64,000 bases of DNA from Paenibacillus massiliensis 2301065 = DSM 16942 (GCF_000377505.1 NZ_KB898198.1:1-64000); one strand, 5' to 3'. Counted from the first letter of the stretch, positions 17,968-27,199 are shown. Notes: generated by a model from the letters alone, not told the origin. Translations and numbers: made by a program.

Positions 17968-19881
17968 TTAGGCCCTGACGGTATAGAGCAGCTCTTTCTC
18001 CTGTACCGTGGAAGCACCGGAGGATTCGATGGAGCTGTAGTTGTGAATGTTGGTAATGATTACTGGAGTAATAGTATCGTAACCCGCCTTGGCAATCTCA
18101 ACATGGTCGAATTCCATCAGCACATCTCCGACAGATACCTTCGCTCCAGCCTGAACTTGCGGTGAGAAATGCTGCCCTTTGAGCTTCACGGTGTCGATAC
18201 CGATGTGAATCAGCATCTCAGCACCTGTATCACTTACCAGACCAATCGCATGACCGCTCTTGGACAAGGAGAATACCGTTCCGTTCACTGGAGATACCAC
18301 ACGGCCCTCGGACGGTTGGATCGCCACGCCTTTACCCATAATCTCTTCCGAGAACGCAGGATCATTGACCGCAGACAGCGGCTTCACTTCTCCAGCAATC
18401 GGACTGAAAATGTGCTCATCCTGCATTTTCACTTCTTCTGGTGTCTGTACAGCCGCAGTTGCAGCAGACCCACTTGCTACAGCAGAGCTCTCAACAGCTG
18501 TAGTCTCGGTAGCAGGAGCTGCCTCTTTCACATCTTCAAAGCCAAGTACATAAGTCAGAACGACAGCCACAGCCATACCAATAACCAGACCCAGGATGGT
18601 GTATACGAAAGATGGTCCAATCATGACTGGCAGAGCTGTAATACCTACGATACCACTCATTGCAAAAGCCTTGGCGCCGAAGAAGCTCATGAAGGCACCA
18701 CCGACAGCTGCACCGATGAGTGCTGCCAGGAACGGTTTCTTAAAGCGCATGTTCACACCGTACATCGCCGGCTCTGTAATACCCATAAATGCCGTAACAG
18801 CAGTAGAATACGCTGTGGAGCGAACCCCTTTATTCTTCGTACGCAGACCAACACCGAAAGCACTAGCTGCTTGTGCCATGTTCGCCATCAGCATCAGTGG
18901 AATCAGATAATCATAGCCCAGTGTAGCAATAGATCCGATAATGATCGGAGCCAAGGCATAGTGCATACCTGTAATGATAATCAGGGAGAAGGTACCTCCT
19001 ACAAGCAGACCAGCCAGCAGTCCGGCATTTGCGAACAACCAGGCAATACCATCTGCCAATCCGTTACCTACAACTACACCAAGTGGTCCAACTGCGATCA
19101 ATGTAATTGGTGCAATGATCAGCAGAGTTACCGTTGGCACCACAATCAATTTCAGGGAAGCATGTGTATATTTATCTACGAATTTCTCAACGTAAGATGC
19201 CAGCCATACAGCCAATACAATTGGAATAACCGATGAAGAATACGTTGCTGCCAATACAGGCAATCCAGCGAAGGTCACAGGCTCTCCAGAAGCTAGCAAG
19301 GTAATAAGCGTCGGATGGACTATAGCCGCACCAATCGCTGCACCGATATATGGGTTACTTCCCAGCTTCTTCGCTGCACTAAAGCCCAAAATGATCGGGA
19401 GGAAGTAGAATGCTCCGTCGCCAATAGCGGACAGAATGGAATGGTTCATGCTGCCTTCGGTCATCCAGCCCATGGAGACCAGCAAGGCTACAATCCCCTT
19501 GATCATCCCTGCGCCGACGATGGCCGGCAGGATCGGAGTGAAGATCCCGGAGATGAAGCCCAGCACATCACTTACAGAGCGCTTCTTCTTGACCGGCTCA
19601 GTATCGCCTGTGCTTGCTTTTTTCGCATCTGGGGATTTGGACATGTTATTCACCAGCTCGTTATATACCACTGGCACATCGTTACCGATGATAACCTGGA
19701 ACTGGCCGCCATTCACCATAACGCCCATAACTCCAGGAGTGTTCTGCAATGCTTGCTTGTTCGCAATATTGTTGTCATTCAGGTTGAAGCGCAGACGGGT
19801 CATACAGTGTGTGACTTGATCGATGTTCTCTTCTCCACCGACATGCTTCAGTATTTCTTTGGACAAAGCATTTTTATCCAT
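17968..19881 (-). CDS. bglP: PTS beta-glucoside-type transporter EIIBCA
   Basis: A 637-residue complete enzyme II. The order is EIIB with phospho-cysteine C26 in THCMTRLRF; the EIIC membrane domain with its GITEPAMYGVNMRFKKPF signature; an alanine- and threonine-rich linker (about 465-500); and a C-terminal EIIA domain with the phospho-histidine in MLIHIGIDTV. The architecture and the neighbouring LicT and GH1 genes identify a BglP-type aryl-beta-glucoside importer. The ATG at 19881 follows AAAGGAGT; the longer frame upstream crosses the leader terminator and is not real. A LicT-type RNA antiterminator overlapping a terminator precedes it, so expression needs active LicT. Confidence 0.94.
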   Translation of the reverse strand: MDKNALSKEILKHVGGEENIDQVTHCMTRLRFNLNDNNIANKQALQNTPGVMGVMVNGGQFQVIIGNDVPVVYNELVNNMSKSPDAKKASTGDTEPVKKKRSVSDVLGFISGIFTPILPAIVGAGMIKGIVALLVSMGWMTEGSMNHSILSAIGDGAFYFLPIILGFSAAKKLGSNPYIGAAIGAAIVHPTLITLLASGEPVTFAGLPVLAATYSSSVIPIVLAVWLASYVEKFVDKYTHASLKLIVVPTVTLLIIAPITLIAVGPLGVVVGNGLADGIAWLFANAGLLAGLLVGGTFSLIIITGMHYALAPIIIGSIATLGYDYLIPLMLMANMAQAASAFGVGLRTKNKGVRSTAYSTAVTAFMGITEPAMYGVNMRFKKPFLAALIGAAVGGAFMSFFGAKAFAMSGIVGITALPVMIGPSFVYTILGLVIGMAVAVVLTYVLGFEDVKEAAPATETTAVESSAVASGSAATAAVQTPEEVKMQDEHIFSPIAGEVKPLSAVNDPAFSEEIMGKGVAIQPSEGRVVSPVNGTVFSLSKSGHAIGLVSDTGAEMLIHIGIDTVKLKGQHFSPQVQAGAKVSVGDVLMEFDHVEIAKAGYDTITPVIITNIHNYSSIESSGASTVQEKELLYTVRA

Positions 19882-19952
19882 GATGTCTACTCCTTTGAAT
19901 TTGGATTGGATAGTTCGTAGCATGTGTAGAACTATCCACAGCATGTACAAAC

Positions 19953-20045
19953 AAAAAAACCTAGAACCCCGAATCACCCCGAAGCAATGCAATGCTTGCT
20001 TGTCGTGATTCAAAGCCTAGGTTTTGCCTACATTAGTAACAATCC
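19953..20045 (-). promoter_or_regulatory. LicT-type antiterminator (RAT) and terminator in the bglP leader
   Basis: On the minus strand a 26-base RAT at 20045-20020 begins GGATTGTTAC and ends GGCAAAACC, the two conserved halves bound by BglG/LicT proteins. Its 3' part overlaps a terminator with AAACCTAG and CTAGGTTT arms (20024-20017, 19967-19960), an inner GAATCAC/GTGATTC stem and seven T. Binding of LicT would block the terminator. The loop region is three bases shorter than in the RATs before licT and the esterase gene. Confidence 0.9.
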
Positions 20046-20057
20046 CGTGTTGCTTAT

Positions 20058-20903
20058 TCAATTGGCTTCTCCCCCTACAATCCGCTCAATATGGATCGTG
20101 AGGTACAGAATCTCTTCCTTGGACAGATCTCGTCCGTAGATCTTACGAGTATAGCTGCCGATCTTCTCCGCACAAGCAAAAGCTTCCGGATACTGACGAC
20201 TTACCAGATCATGGAGCATGTTATCCTTGTCCCGCTGCTCAACTGCTGTGCCCTGCAGCACGCGCTGAGCGAAGAACTTCAGATGCGTCAGGAAGCGATA
20301 ATAACTAAGTGAGTCCTCGTCCAGCTCCACCAGAAAACTGCGTCTGACAATATTCAATATGTCCTTCACGATGTTGGTCATGCTGACCGTCTCGCGCATT
20401 TCACCATTCATCCGGGCGTTGACCAAATGCATTGCAATAAAAGCGCACTCATCTTCTGGCAAGGAGACACCAAGCGTCTCTTCGATAATTTGTAGCGCTT
20501 TCTCACCAATGGCATATTCCTTACGGTACATCCGCTTGATCTCCCAGAGCAGCGCATTCCGAATCGGAAGTCCCTGTCTATGGCGGTCAATGGCAAAATG
20601 GATATGATCAGTCAAGGAAATGTAAATACTGTCGTGCATTTTCTCGGCCAGCACCGTCTCAGCATACCGGACGATTTCATCCGAGCATTCCACATATTCT
20701 GCGGGAATATCGGACAGTAAGGTCATCAGCTTCTGTGATACTTCCTTGTTGTCCTGCGAAAAGATTTTCTCGATCTGGTCTTCTTCAATAGTATCGCCAG
20801 CATGCTTCTTGAAAGCGATGCCACGTCCCATAACCACAAGCTCGTTCTGGAATGCATCTAATACCGTAACGACATTATTGTTGAGCACCTTCGCAATTTT
20901 CAT
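20058..20903 (-). CDS. licT: BglG family transcriptional antiterminator LicT
   Basis: A 281-residue RNA-binding regulator that closely follows Bacillus LicT. The N-terminal co-antiterminator RNA-binding domain is MKIAKVLNNNVVTVLDAFQNELVVMGRGIAF. PRD1 has SLTDHIHFAIDRHRQG and PRD2 has RFLTHLKFFAQRV and LYLTIHIERIV, which contain the phosphorylatable histidines. By family knowledge, EII phosphorylates PRD1 to inactivate it when substrate is absent, and HPr phosphorylates PRD2 to activate it. The start at 20903 matches the family. It is 177 bp upstream of bglP and is itself preceded by a RAT/terminator, so it should be autoregulated. Confidence 0.95.
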   Translation of the reverse strand: MKIAKVLNNNVVTVLDAFQNELVVMGRGIAFKKHAGDTIEEDQIEKIFSQDNKEVSQKLMTLLSDIPAEYVECSDEIVRYAETVLAEKMHDSIYISLTDHIHFAIDRHRQGLPIRNALLWEIKRMYRKEYAIGEKALQIIEETLGVSLPEDECAFIAMHLVNARMNGEMRETVSMTNIVKDILNIVRRSFLVELDEDSLSYYRFLTHLKFFAQRVLQGTAVEQRDKDNMLHDLVSRQYPEAFACAEKIGSYTRKIYGRDLSKEEILYLTIHIERIVGGEAN

Positions 20904-20933
20904 TCCATCACCTTGAACCGTCATAGTATAAAA

Positions 20934-21003
20934 GGCAAAACCAAAACAGGCATGAATTGAAAATGCCGGTTGCTGGTTTTGCCTGAATGAACAGTAACAA
21001 TCC
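20934..21003 (-). promoter_or_regulatory. RAT antiterminator and terminator upstream of licT
   Basis: A 29-base RAT at 21003-20975 starts GGATTGTTACTG and ends AGGCAAAACC, a canonical LicT site. The overlapping terminator pairs GGCAAAACC (20983-20975) with GGTTTTGCC (20942-20934), with an inner GGCAT/ATGCC stem and a T-rich end. It lies between the first GH1 gene and licT, so it also controls read-through from that gene. Confidence 0.92.
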
Positions 21004-21083
21004 AGAGTTATTTGACCGTAACCAATTCTAGCATAACTCTAAGTAAATAACAATGGATGGTGGATTGTTAAAAAGAAGCTCTT

Positions 21084-22505
21084 CTATTTTTTCAAACTTG
21101 CACCGTTAGTAGCAATTACTTCCTTATACCAGTTGAAGGATTTCTTCCGGTATCTTTCCAGTGTGCCCGTACCATCATTGTTGCGGTCTACATAGATGAA
21201 GCCATAACGCTTCTTCATCTCTGCTGTGGAGGCACTTACGAGGTCAATACACCCCCAAGGCGTGAAGCCCATTACCTCTACCCCATCCTCAATCGCTTCT
21301 CCCACCTGTACAAGGTGATCGTTGAGGTATTGAATGCGATAATCGTCATGTACCGTCTTGTTGCCATTCTCGTCTGTAATCAGCTCATCTACTGCACCCA
21401 GACCATTCTCAACAATGAACAATGGCTTTTGGTAACGATCGTAGAACGTATTCAGCACATAGCGCAGTCCTTGCGGATCGATCTGCCAGCCCCACTCACT
21501 TGCTTGGAGATAAGGATTCGGTACGCCACCCAGCAGGTTGCCTTCACCAGCAATTTTCTTTTCTGGATCACCTGTCTCACAGATACTCACATAGTAGCTG
21601 AATGAGATGAAGTCTACTGTGTTCTTCAGGATTTCTTCATCATCTGGTTCGAAGTGAATGTTGATGTTGTGCTTTTTGAAATAACGGTTCAAATATTTAG
21701 GATATTGGCCACGTACATGAATATCAGCGAAGAAGTCGTTCTTGTGAACGGATTCCATCACAGCGATCACATCATCCGGATTAGGAGTCAGCGGATAGGT
21801 CGGCATGCTCAGTACCATACAGCCGATCTTGGCTTCTGGCATGATCTCATGGCCGATCTTCACAGCAAGCGCACTGGCTACCAGCTCATGATGAACTGCT
21901 TGATACAGATCCTGCTTGGACAGCTGTTCCTTAGGTGTGCTGATCCCGCCGCTCATGAATGGGGCTTCCAGAATCGAGTTGATCTCGTTGAATGTCAGCC
22001 AGTATTTAACCTTGTTCTTGTAACGATTGAACAGAGTAGTCACATAGCGCTCATAGAAGCCGACCATCTTACGGTTCACCCAGCCATCATACTCTCTGGA
22101 CAGATGCAGCGGAGTCTCATAGTGAGAGATCGTTACAAGCGGCTCGATCCCATATTTATGGCACTCGTCGAACAGATCATCATAGAATTGAAGACCTTTC
22201 TCGTTCGGCTCCAGCTCGTCCCCCTTCGGGAAGATACGTGACCAGGCGATGGAGGTACGGAATACCTTGAAGCCCATCTCCGCGAACAGCTTAACGTCTT
22301 CTTTATAGCGATTGTAAAAATCAATTCCGATCAGCTTCAGGTTGTCCTCGGTAGGCTCCGGGGTTGGTGGAGTCTTGATGCCATTTGGCATAACGTCTTG
22401 CACGGACAAGCCTTTGCCGTCAACGTTATAGGCTCCTTCGAGTTGGTTGGCAGCTACTGCGCCGCCCCATAGAAATCCTTGTGGAAATGGTGTGCTCATA
22501 ATCAT
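21084..22505 (-). CDS. 6-phospho-beta-glucosidase, GH1 (first copy)
   Basis: A 473-residue GH1 enzyme. It starts with the family N-terminal signature FPQGFLWGGAVAANQLEGA. The acid/base is E174 in LTFNEIN and the nucleophile E366 in FIVENGLG. The C-terminal loop STAEMKKRYGFIYVD carries the serine, lysine and tyrosine that bind the 6-phosphate. It therefore hydrolyses phosphorylated aryl-glucosides or cellobiose imported by PTS. AAAGGCAGGTTC lies before the ATG at 22505; the ATG two codons later is an alternative. It has no RAT of its own but is divergent from a LacI gene and so is probably repressed by it. Confidence 0.94.
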   Translation of the reverse strand: MIMSTPFPQGFLWGGAVAANQLEGAYNVDGKGLSVQDVMPNGIKTPPTPEPTEDNLKLIGIDFYNRYKEDVKLFAEMGFKVFRTSIAWSRIFPKGDELEPNEKGLQFYDDLFDECHKYGIEPLVTISHYETPLHLSREYDGWVNRKMVGFYERYVTTLFNRYKNKVKYWLTFNEINSILEAPFMSGGISTPKEQLSKQDLYQAVHHELVASALAVKIGHEIMPEAKIGCMVLSMPTYPLTPNPDDVIAVMESVHKNDFFADIHVRGQYPKYLNRYFKKHNINIHFEPDDEEILKNTVDFISFSYYVSICETGDPEKKIAGEGNLLGGVPNPYLQASEWGWQIDPQGLRYVLNTFYDRYQKPLFIVENGLGAVDELITDENGNKTVHDDYRIQYLNDHLVQVGEAIEDGVEVMGFTPWGCIDLVSASTAEMKKRYGFIYVDRNNDGTGTLERYRKKSFNWYKEVIATNGASLKK

Positions 22506-22561
22506 GAACCTGCCTTTCGTTAAGTGGATGGATATGAAGCCTATATGACCTCATAGCTCAG

Positions 22562-22575
22562 GATTTTGCAAAATC
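22562..22575. promoter_or_regulatory. 14-bp perfect palindrome in the GH1/lacI divergent region
   Basis: GATTTTGCAAAATC is a perfect palindrome 57 bp before the GH1 start. It lies where a repressor would block GH1 transcription. It is followed by a CTAGA-N6-TCTAG dyad. Its binder is unknown. Confidence 0.35.
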
Positions 22576-22623
22576 AAATGGATTTGCTAGACTTGATTCT
22601 AGGCCTGATTCAATTCTAGGTTC

Positions 22624-22637
22624 TGCAACGCGTTTCA
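22624..22637. promoter_or_regulatory. LacI-family operator candidate
   Basis: TGCAACGCGTTTCA is symmetric around a central GC step (TGMAACGCGTTKCA), the general form of LacI/GalR operators. It lies 32 bp before the LacI gene and could serve autoregulation and control of the divergent GH1 gene. A weak match to cre is also possible. Confidence 0.5.
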
Positions 22638-22668
22638 TGTCAAGCGACTTTTCCGAAGGAGAATGGAA

Positions 22669-23649
22669 ATGGCTAATTTAGAACAAATCGCGCGGCTGTC
22701 GGGCGTCTCCAAAGCCACGGTCTCACGGGTCATCAACGGCTTCCCTCATGTGAGTGCCGAGACCAGACTTCGGGTACAGCAGGTAATCGATGAGATGGAC
22801 TATGTACCAAATCGTACAGCTGTATCCCTGTCCAAGGGACGGACGCAACAGATCGGACTGGTAACCGGGACCATCAGTGAAGTTATCATGCCGTTCTTGA
22901 ACGGATTCATTGAGACAGCTAAAAAGCATGATTACCAGACGGTCATTTATTTCACTGGTGATGATCCAGCTACAGAGCTGCAAGCTTTTGAAGATTTAAG
23001 GAGTAAGCGGACGGATGCACTCGTGATCGTTACCTGTGCTAACCCACCTTCTCTGCTAAGTACATACAGCAAATACGGCCCCATCGTATCCTGGCAGCGA
23101 ATGCCCGAGCATGTCATCCCTTCTGTAGCCATGGATCAGGGTATAGGCTACTGTCTGGCGCTCAAGCATCTGCTTGCTACAGGAAGACGCCGTATCGCTC
23201 ATGCCTTTGGACGCCCTGAAAGTCTCAATACGCAAAGTAGAATGCGCAGCTATGAGAAAATCATGCATGAGCATGGGCTTCCCATCGCACAGGAACTTTA
23301 TTTTTCTTCTATATATTCTGTTCATCATGGAGAACAATTGATTCAGACTCTGCTTGAGCGCCAGAAGGAAGGTCATGAGCTGCCAGACGCCATATTATGC
23401 TCCAATGATTATGTCGCTGCAGGTATTTTGTGCGAAGCACGCAGGCATGGTCTGAGCGTACCGGGTGATCTAGCGATTGTCGGGTTCGATGATAACGAGA
23501 TATCACGCACACTGGAGCTGACGACGGTACATAACCCGATCAGAGCCCAGGCAGAGCATGCCTTCTACATGCTTGCCCCCACGCTGCTGCATACTGAGCT
23601 CAAACAGAGTCAGTTGGAATACAAGCTCATTTTGCGCTCTACAACGTGA
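22669..23649 (+). CDS. LacI family transcriptional regulator
   Basis: A 326-residue repressor. The N-terminal helix-turn-helix and hinge (MANLEQIARLSGVSKATVSRVINGFPHVSAETRLRVQQVIDEMDYVPN) are classical LacI. The rest is a periplasmic-binding-protein-like sensor with the C-terminal PDAILCSNDYVAAGILCEARRHGLSVPGDLAIVGFDDNEISR block. The ATG at 22669 is preferred because GAAGGAG sits eight bases upstream; the ATG two codons earlier is too close. It faces away from the first GH1 gene, with two palindromes between them. The inducer is probably a sugar or sugar phosphate of the beta-glucoside pathway, by context only. Confidence 0.94.
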   Translation: MANLEQIARLSGVSKATVSRVINGFPHVSAETRLRVQQVIDEMDYVPNRTAVSLSKGRTQQIGLVTGTISEVIMPFLNGFIETAKKHDYQTVIYFTGDDPATELQAFEDLRSKRTDALVIVTCANPPSLLSTYSKYGPIVSWQRMPEHVIPSVAMDQGIGYCLALKHLLATGRRRIAHAFGRPESLNTQSRMRSYEKIMHEHGLPIAQELYFSSIYSVHHGEQLIQTLLERQKEGHELPDAILCSNDYVAAGILCEARRHGLSVPGDLAIVGFDDNEISRTLELTTVHNPIRAQAEHAFYMLAPTLLHTELKQSQLEYKLILRSTT

Positions 23650-23681
23650 CGCCACCAGTCTGCTTGGATCTCATGATTACA

Positions 23682-23780
23682 GAAAAAGACCTGCACAGTG
23701 AGTGCTTGAACTCAAGAGCTTGGACTCAAGAATAGTAACTTCTTGAGATGGATCAAGACTGCTGTACAGGTCTCTTATTA
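23682..23780. terminator. Bidirectional terminator between lacI and the esterase gene
   Basis: AGACCTGCACAG (23687-23698) pairs with CTGTACAGGTCT (23762-23773) over a loop of about 63 bases that may hold a smaller hairpin. Five T follow on the minus strand and a T/A-rich run on the plus strand, so convergent transcripts of lacI and the esterase gene can both end here. Confidence 0.65.
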
Positions 23781-23829
23781 TTCATTTGACTGCATTAGCT
23801 CTACGCGTAACTACACCAGATACAAGTGA

Positions 23830-25530
23830 TTATTTCACTTTATACTGCTGCAAAGACTTCAGGACCTGTGCTGCTTCTTCTACTGTCACCACCTGTGCAG
23901 GCTTCAGTTGGCCAGCGCCATTCGCAGGCATAATTCCGAAGCGGCTAACGATCACCGCATTCTGATAGGCCCAATGCTTCTCGGGTACATCCGAATATCC
24001 TGTCGTGGAGCCGGGAGACTCCGCTCCCTCTACGCCATTGGACTCCAGCCATTGACCTACAATGACTACCAATTGAGCGCGTGTCACTGCGGCATCTGGA
24101 GCGAATTGACCTTGACCTATCCCACGCATTAAGCCTGCCTGGGTCACGGCTTCAATCTCCTGAGTTCGTTCGGTACCCTGAACATCCTCATATAGTCCAT
24201 ATACAGAAGCTGCTACTGGCAGATTCAGCTCTGTGGTCAGCAGTCCTGCAAGCTCTGATCTCGTGATTGGCCCACTTGCTGCTGGTTGCTCCGCTAGTTG
24301 CTCTACAACTTCTTCTGAAGTAGTCTCTGTTGAAGGCGTCTCACTGGAATCTCTCTTCTGTGAGAACAGCCAATTGATCATATTCTGATCATTGAAGACA
24401 GGCGCCCAGGACCAGTGCTTCATGGCACCGTAGAAACGCTGACTGTCCATAAATTCATCAGTGTATAGCGTTTCCTTCACCTTCGTTGAGCCCAGCTCGG
24501 TCAGTGCCTGATAAGCAAGCTTGCTGGTACGGCTGTCCGTAATCGGATCATTCTCCGCATGGACGATCCAGAGGGGCATGTCCACCAGACCTTTCAGCTC
24601 CTGCTTGAAAGCATCCACCGGCCCCTTATAGTCTGCAACGGCATCCTTGGCCGCCACTACAATGGCACCTGCGAACAGATCAGGATACTGCATCATGAAA
24701 CGGAAAGCACCGCCGCCGCCGCTGGATACCCCCGCCAGATAGATACGATCCGGGTCTACCTTACCTTCAGCAACGAGCTTCTGAATCAGCTCATATTGCA
24801 GGACGAAGTAATCCTGCATCTTCTTCAGTTGCTCTGCATTGCTATAGATTGCCCAATCATAATTCTTCGGATAATGAACCGCGAGCACAGAGGTATCCTT
24901 GCCAGATTCGGTCCAAGTCGTGGCGCCACGATTCTCGGTCAGCTGCTTGATATTATCCGTGCCGACCTCTCCACCACCGTGCAGCCATACAACAAGCGGT
25001 TGCGGTCCTGTGGATGCACTCAGCTTCAGTCGATACGGCAGCGTCTCCCCATTGCTTGCTGTGAAAGTTCCAGGCTCGAACTCATCTACAGTACGAATGG
25101 ATACGCTATCCACCTTGTCTGCATTGAAGGATAGCTCCGGGAACTTCGCATTGGTTACAGCGAATGCGGATACGGTGCCTCCGGGATAACGGAATGGCTT
25201 GAAGGTAAGATGGATTCCCTCCTCACTGACAGCGATTTCAAGACCATCATCCTCATAATTGTCCTGCACAATCTCCCCCTGCTCATTTACAGGATAACCG
25301 TCATAATTGCCTGTAATATCAAAATCCTCAGCCTGTAGATCAGCATAGCGACTAACATCCGATACTTTGATATCGAAGGACTCCACCATCGTTCCAGCAT
25401 CCCCGACATACGCCTGGCCTGTAATTTGTTGAACAAACGTCGCTTCTTCCGCAGCAGCAGGTACGATTAGCCCTGCGGTTCCAATGACTGCCGCCAACAG
25501 TCCGGTCAAGCTTTTTCTTACCAAATTCAT
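23830..25530 (-). CDS. Secreted esterase with C-terminal SLH modules
   Basis: A 566-residue exported protein. A signal peptide occupies residues 1-27 (KSLTGLLAAVIGTAGLIVPAAA, probable cut before EEA). Residues 28-150 form a beta-rich, Ig-like N-terminal region. The alpha/beta-hydrolase domain (about 155-385) has an oxyanion HGGG motif near 184-187, the nucleophile S269 in GVSSG, an acid in AENDPITDS and a histidine in KHWSW. This is the pattern of polyhydroxybutyrate-depolymerase or feruloyl-esterase-like proteins. A serine/threonine/glutamate linker leads to S-layer-homology modules (about 420-566: ITRSELAGLL, VTRAQLVVIVGQWL, YSDVPEKHWAYQNAVIV), which anchor it to the cell wall. It has its own LicT-type switch upstream. 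Confidence 0.88.
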   Translation of the reverse strand: MNLVRKSLTGLLAAVIGTAGLIVPAAAEEATFVQQITGQAYVGDAGTMVESFDIKVSDVSRYADLQAEDFDITGNYDGYPVNEQGEIVQDNYEDDGLEIAVSEEGIHLTFKPFRYPGGTVSAFAVTNAKFPELSFNADKVDSVSIRTVDEFEPGTFTASNGETLPYRLKLSASTGPQPLVVWLHGGGEVGTDNIKQLTENRGATTWTESGKDTSVLAVHYPKNYDWAIYSNAEQLKKMQDYFVLQYELIQKLVAEGKVDPDRIYLAGVSSGGGGAFRFMMQYPDLFAGAIVVAAKDAVADYKGPVDAFKQELKGLVDMPLWIVHAENDPITDSRTSKLAYQALTELGSTKVKETLYTDEFMDSQRFYGAMKHWSWAPVFNDQNMINWLFSQKRDSSETPSTETTSEEVVEQLAEQPAASGPITRSELAGLLTTELNLPVAASVYGLYEDVQGTERTQEIEAVTQAGLMRGIGQGQFAPDAAVTRAQLVVIVGQWLESNGVEGAESPGSTTGYSDVPEKHWAYQNAVIVSRFGIMPANGAGQLKPAQVVTVEEAAQVLKSLQQYKVK

Positions 25531-25566
25531 TGCTTATAGCCTCCCTCTCAGGATCACACAGCACAC

Positions 25567-25684
25567 AAAAAAGACGGTCAAAACCAACAAATGGTCGCCC
25601 TCATGCGCATCTGCATCTCTTCAGACATGCGATGTGCTTCAGGAGCCATATGTCAGGTTTTGCCCGTCTGTGCGGTTACAATCC
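25567..25684 (-). promoter_or_regulatory. RAT antiterminator and terminator upstream of the secreted esterase
   Basis: A 29-base RAT at 25684-25656 begins GGATTGTAACCG and ends GGGCAAAACC. The overlapping terminator pairs GACGGGCAAAACC (25668-25656) with GGTTTTGACCGTC (25585-25573), followed by six T. The architecture equals the licT and bglP leaders, with a longer loop. Transcription from the upstream GH1 gene would also meet this switch. Confidence 0.88.
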
Positions 25685-25738
25685 TATCGTTGTAATTTCA
25701 CCTTAACGTAGTATTGGTAGCGCTGTCAATGACTATCT

Positions 25739-27199
25739 TTACGCCAAATCCTCACCATTGGAGGCAATAACACGCTTGTACCAGTCGAAGGAATCCTTCT
25801 TCGAACGGTTCCATGTTCCCTTGCCCTCATCATCCAGATCAACATAGATGAAGCCATAACGCTTGGACATCTCGGACGTCGACATGCTCACCAGGTCAAT
25901 TGGCCCCCAGCTCGTATAGCCCATCAGTTCAACGCCATCCTTGATAGCTTCCTTCATCTGTTCGATGTGCTTGCGCAGGTAATCAATACGGTACGTATCA
26001 TGAATAGAGCCATCTTCTTCGACGCGATCGTAGGCACCCAGACCATTTTCCACAATGAACAGCGGCTTCTGATAACGGTCGTAGAAGTTGTTCAGCGTCA
26101 CACGCAGACCGATCGGGTCAATCTCCCAGCCCCAGTCGGATGCTTCCAGATGCGGATTGCGAACACCACCAATAAGGTTACCTTCACCAACCTCGTCATC
26201 CGGATTGGAGGAGCGAGTGATCGTCATGTAGTAGCTGAATGAAATGAAATCCACGGTATTGTTCAGCAGCAGCTCATCATCGCCTGGCTCACGTTCGATT
26301 ACAATGTTATTCTCAGCAAAATAACGCTCCATGTAATTCGGATATTTACCGCGTGCATGTACATCCGTGAAGAATAGGTTCACCTGATTCTCCCATTGTG
26401 CCATGCGTACATCGGCAGGGTTACAGCTGAATGGATAGGTCTCCATGCGAGCCAGCATACAGCCCACTTGGGAGCCTGGAATAATCTCATGTGCCAGCTT
26501 GGTTGCTTTTGCACTGGCTACGAATTGATGGTGCAGTGCCTGGTAGGACGTCTGCAGCTTGTTATCCACTTGATCTGTCAATACGCCGCCACCCGTATAC
26601 GGGCTGATGAGCATGATGTTGATCTCGTTAAAGGTAAGCCAATATTTTACTTTGTCCTTGTAACGCTTGAATACTGTCTCTGCATATCTCACATAATGAT
26701 CTACAACTTCACGGCTAGCCCAGCCATTGTACTTCAAGGTCAGACCAAGCGGTGTCTCATAGTGAGACAGCGTTACGAGTGGCTCGATCCCGTGCTTCAA
26801 CAGCTCATCAAAGACGTTGTCATAGAATTGCAGCCCCGCTTCGTTCGGCTCCGCATCGTAGCCATTAGGGAAAATACGTGCCCAGTGAATGGACATCCGG
26901 AATACTTTGAAGCCCATTTCAGCGAACAGCGCAATATCTTCCTTATAGCGGTGATAGAAATCAATACCGTCACGCTTAGGGAAACGAGCCTCGACTTCAC
27001 CGTTCAGGATTTGCTGAATACGCTCGGTAGTCATCTCCATAGCATGAACGCTTCTACGCTGGTCCTTAGGCACCAGTGCGATCATGTCTGCGGTGGACAA
27101 GCCCTTACCGTCAGCATCAAATCCACCTTCCAGCTGGTTAGCCGCAGTAGCGCCTCCCCACAGGAAATTTTTGGGAAATCCTTGTTTTGCTGCACTCAT
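25739..27199 (-). CDS. 6-phospho-beta-glucosidase, GH1 (second copy)
   Basis: A 486-residue GH1 enzyme, clearly paralogous to the one at 21-22.5 kb. It has the N-terminal FPKNFLWGGATAANQLEGGF, acid/base glutamate in LTFNEIN, nucleophile in FIVENGLGAYD and phosphate-binding STSEMSKRYGFIYVD. An insertion of about 25 residues near 38-68 (IALVPKDQRRSVHAMEMTTERI) is absent from the first copy and lines the entry to the active site in this fold, so specificity may differ. It is preceded by a RAT/terminator and followed by another one before the esterase gene. Substrates are likely beta-glucoside-6-phosphates. Confidence 0.94.
   Translation of the reverse strand: MSAAKQGFPKNFLWGGATAANQLEGGFDADGKGLSTADMIALVPKDQRRSVHAMEMTTERIQQILNGEVEARFPKRDGIDFYHRYKEDIALFAEMGFKVFRMSIHWARIFPNGYDAEPNEAGLQFYDNVFDELLKHGIEPLVTLSHYETPLGLTLKYNGWASREVVDHYVRYAETVFKRYKDKVKYWLTFNEINIMLISPYTGGGVLTDQVDNKLQTSYQALHHQFVASAKATKLAHEIIPGSQVGCMLARMETYPFSCNPADVRMAQWENQVNLFFTDVHARGKYPNYMERYFAENNIVIEREPGDDELLLNNTVDFISFSYYMTITRSSNPDDEVGEGNLIGGVRNPHLEASDWGWEIDPIGLRVTLNNFYDRYQKPLFIVENGLGAYDRVEEDGSIHDTYRIDYLRKHIEQMKEAIKDGVELMGYTSWGPIDLVSMSTSEMSKRYGFIYVDLDDEGKGTWNRSKKDSFDWYKRVIASNGEDLA

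Noticed and set aside
18169..19236. 355-codon plus-strand frame opposite the EIIBCA gene
   Set aside because: Rich in His, Cys, Arg and Gln as expected from the antisense of membrane-protein codons; no ribosome site.
19882..20013. Longer start for the beta-glucoside EIIBCA protein
   Set aside because: This segment is the leader holding the RAT and terminator; the ATG at 19881 has a normal ribosome site and aligns with the EIIB start.
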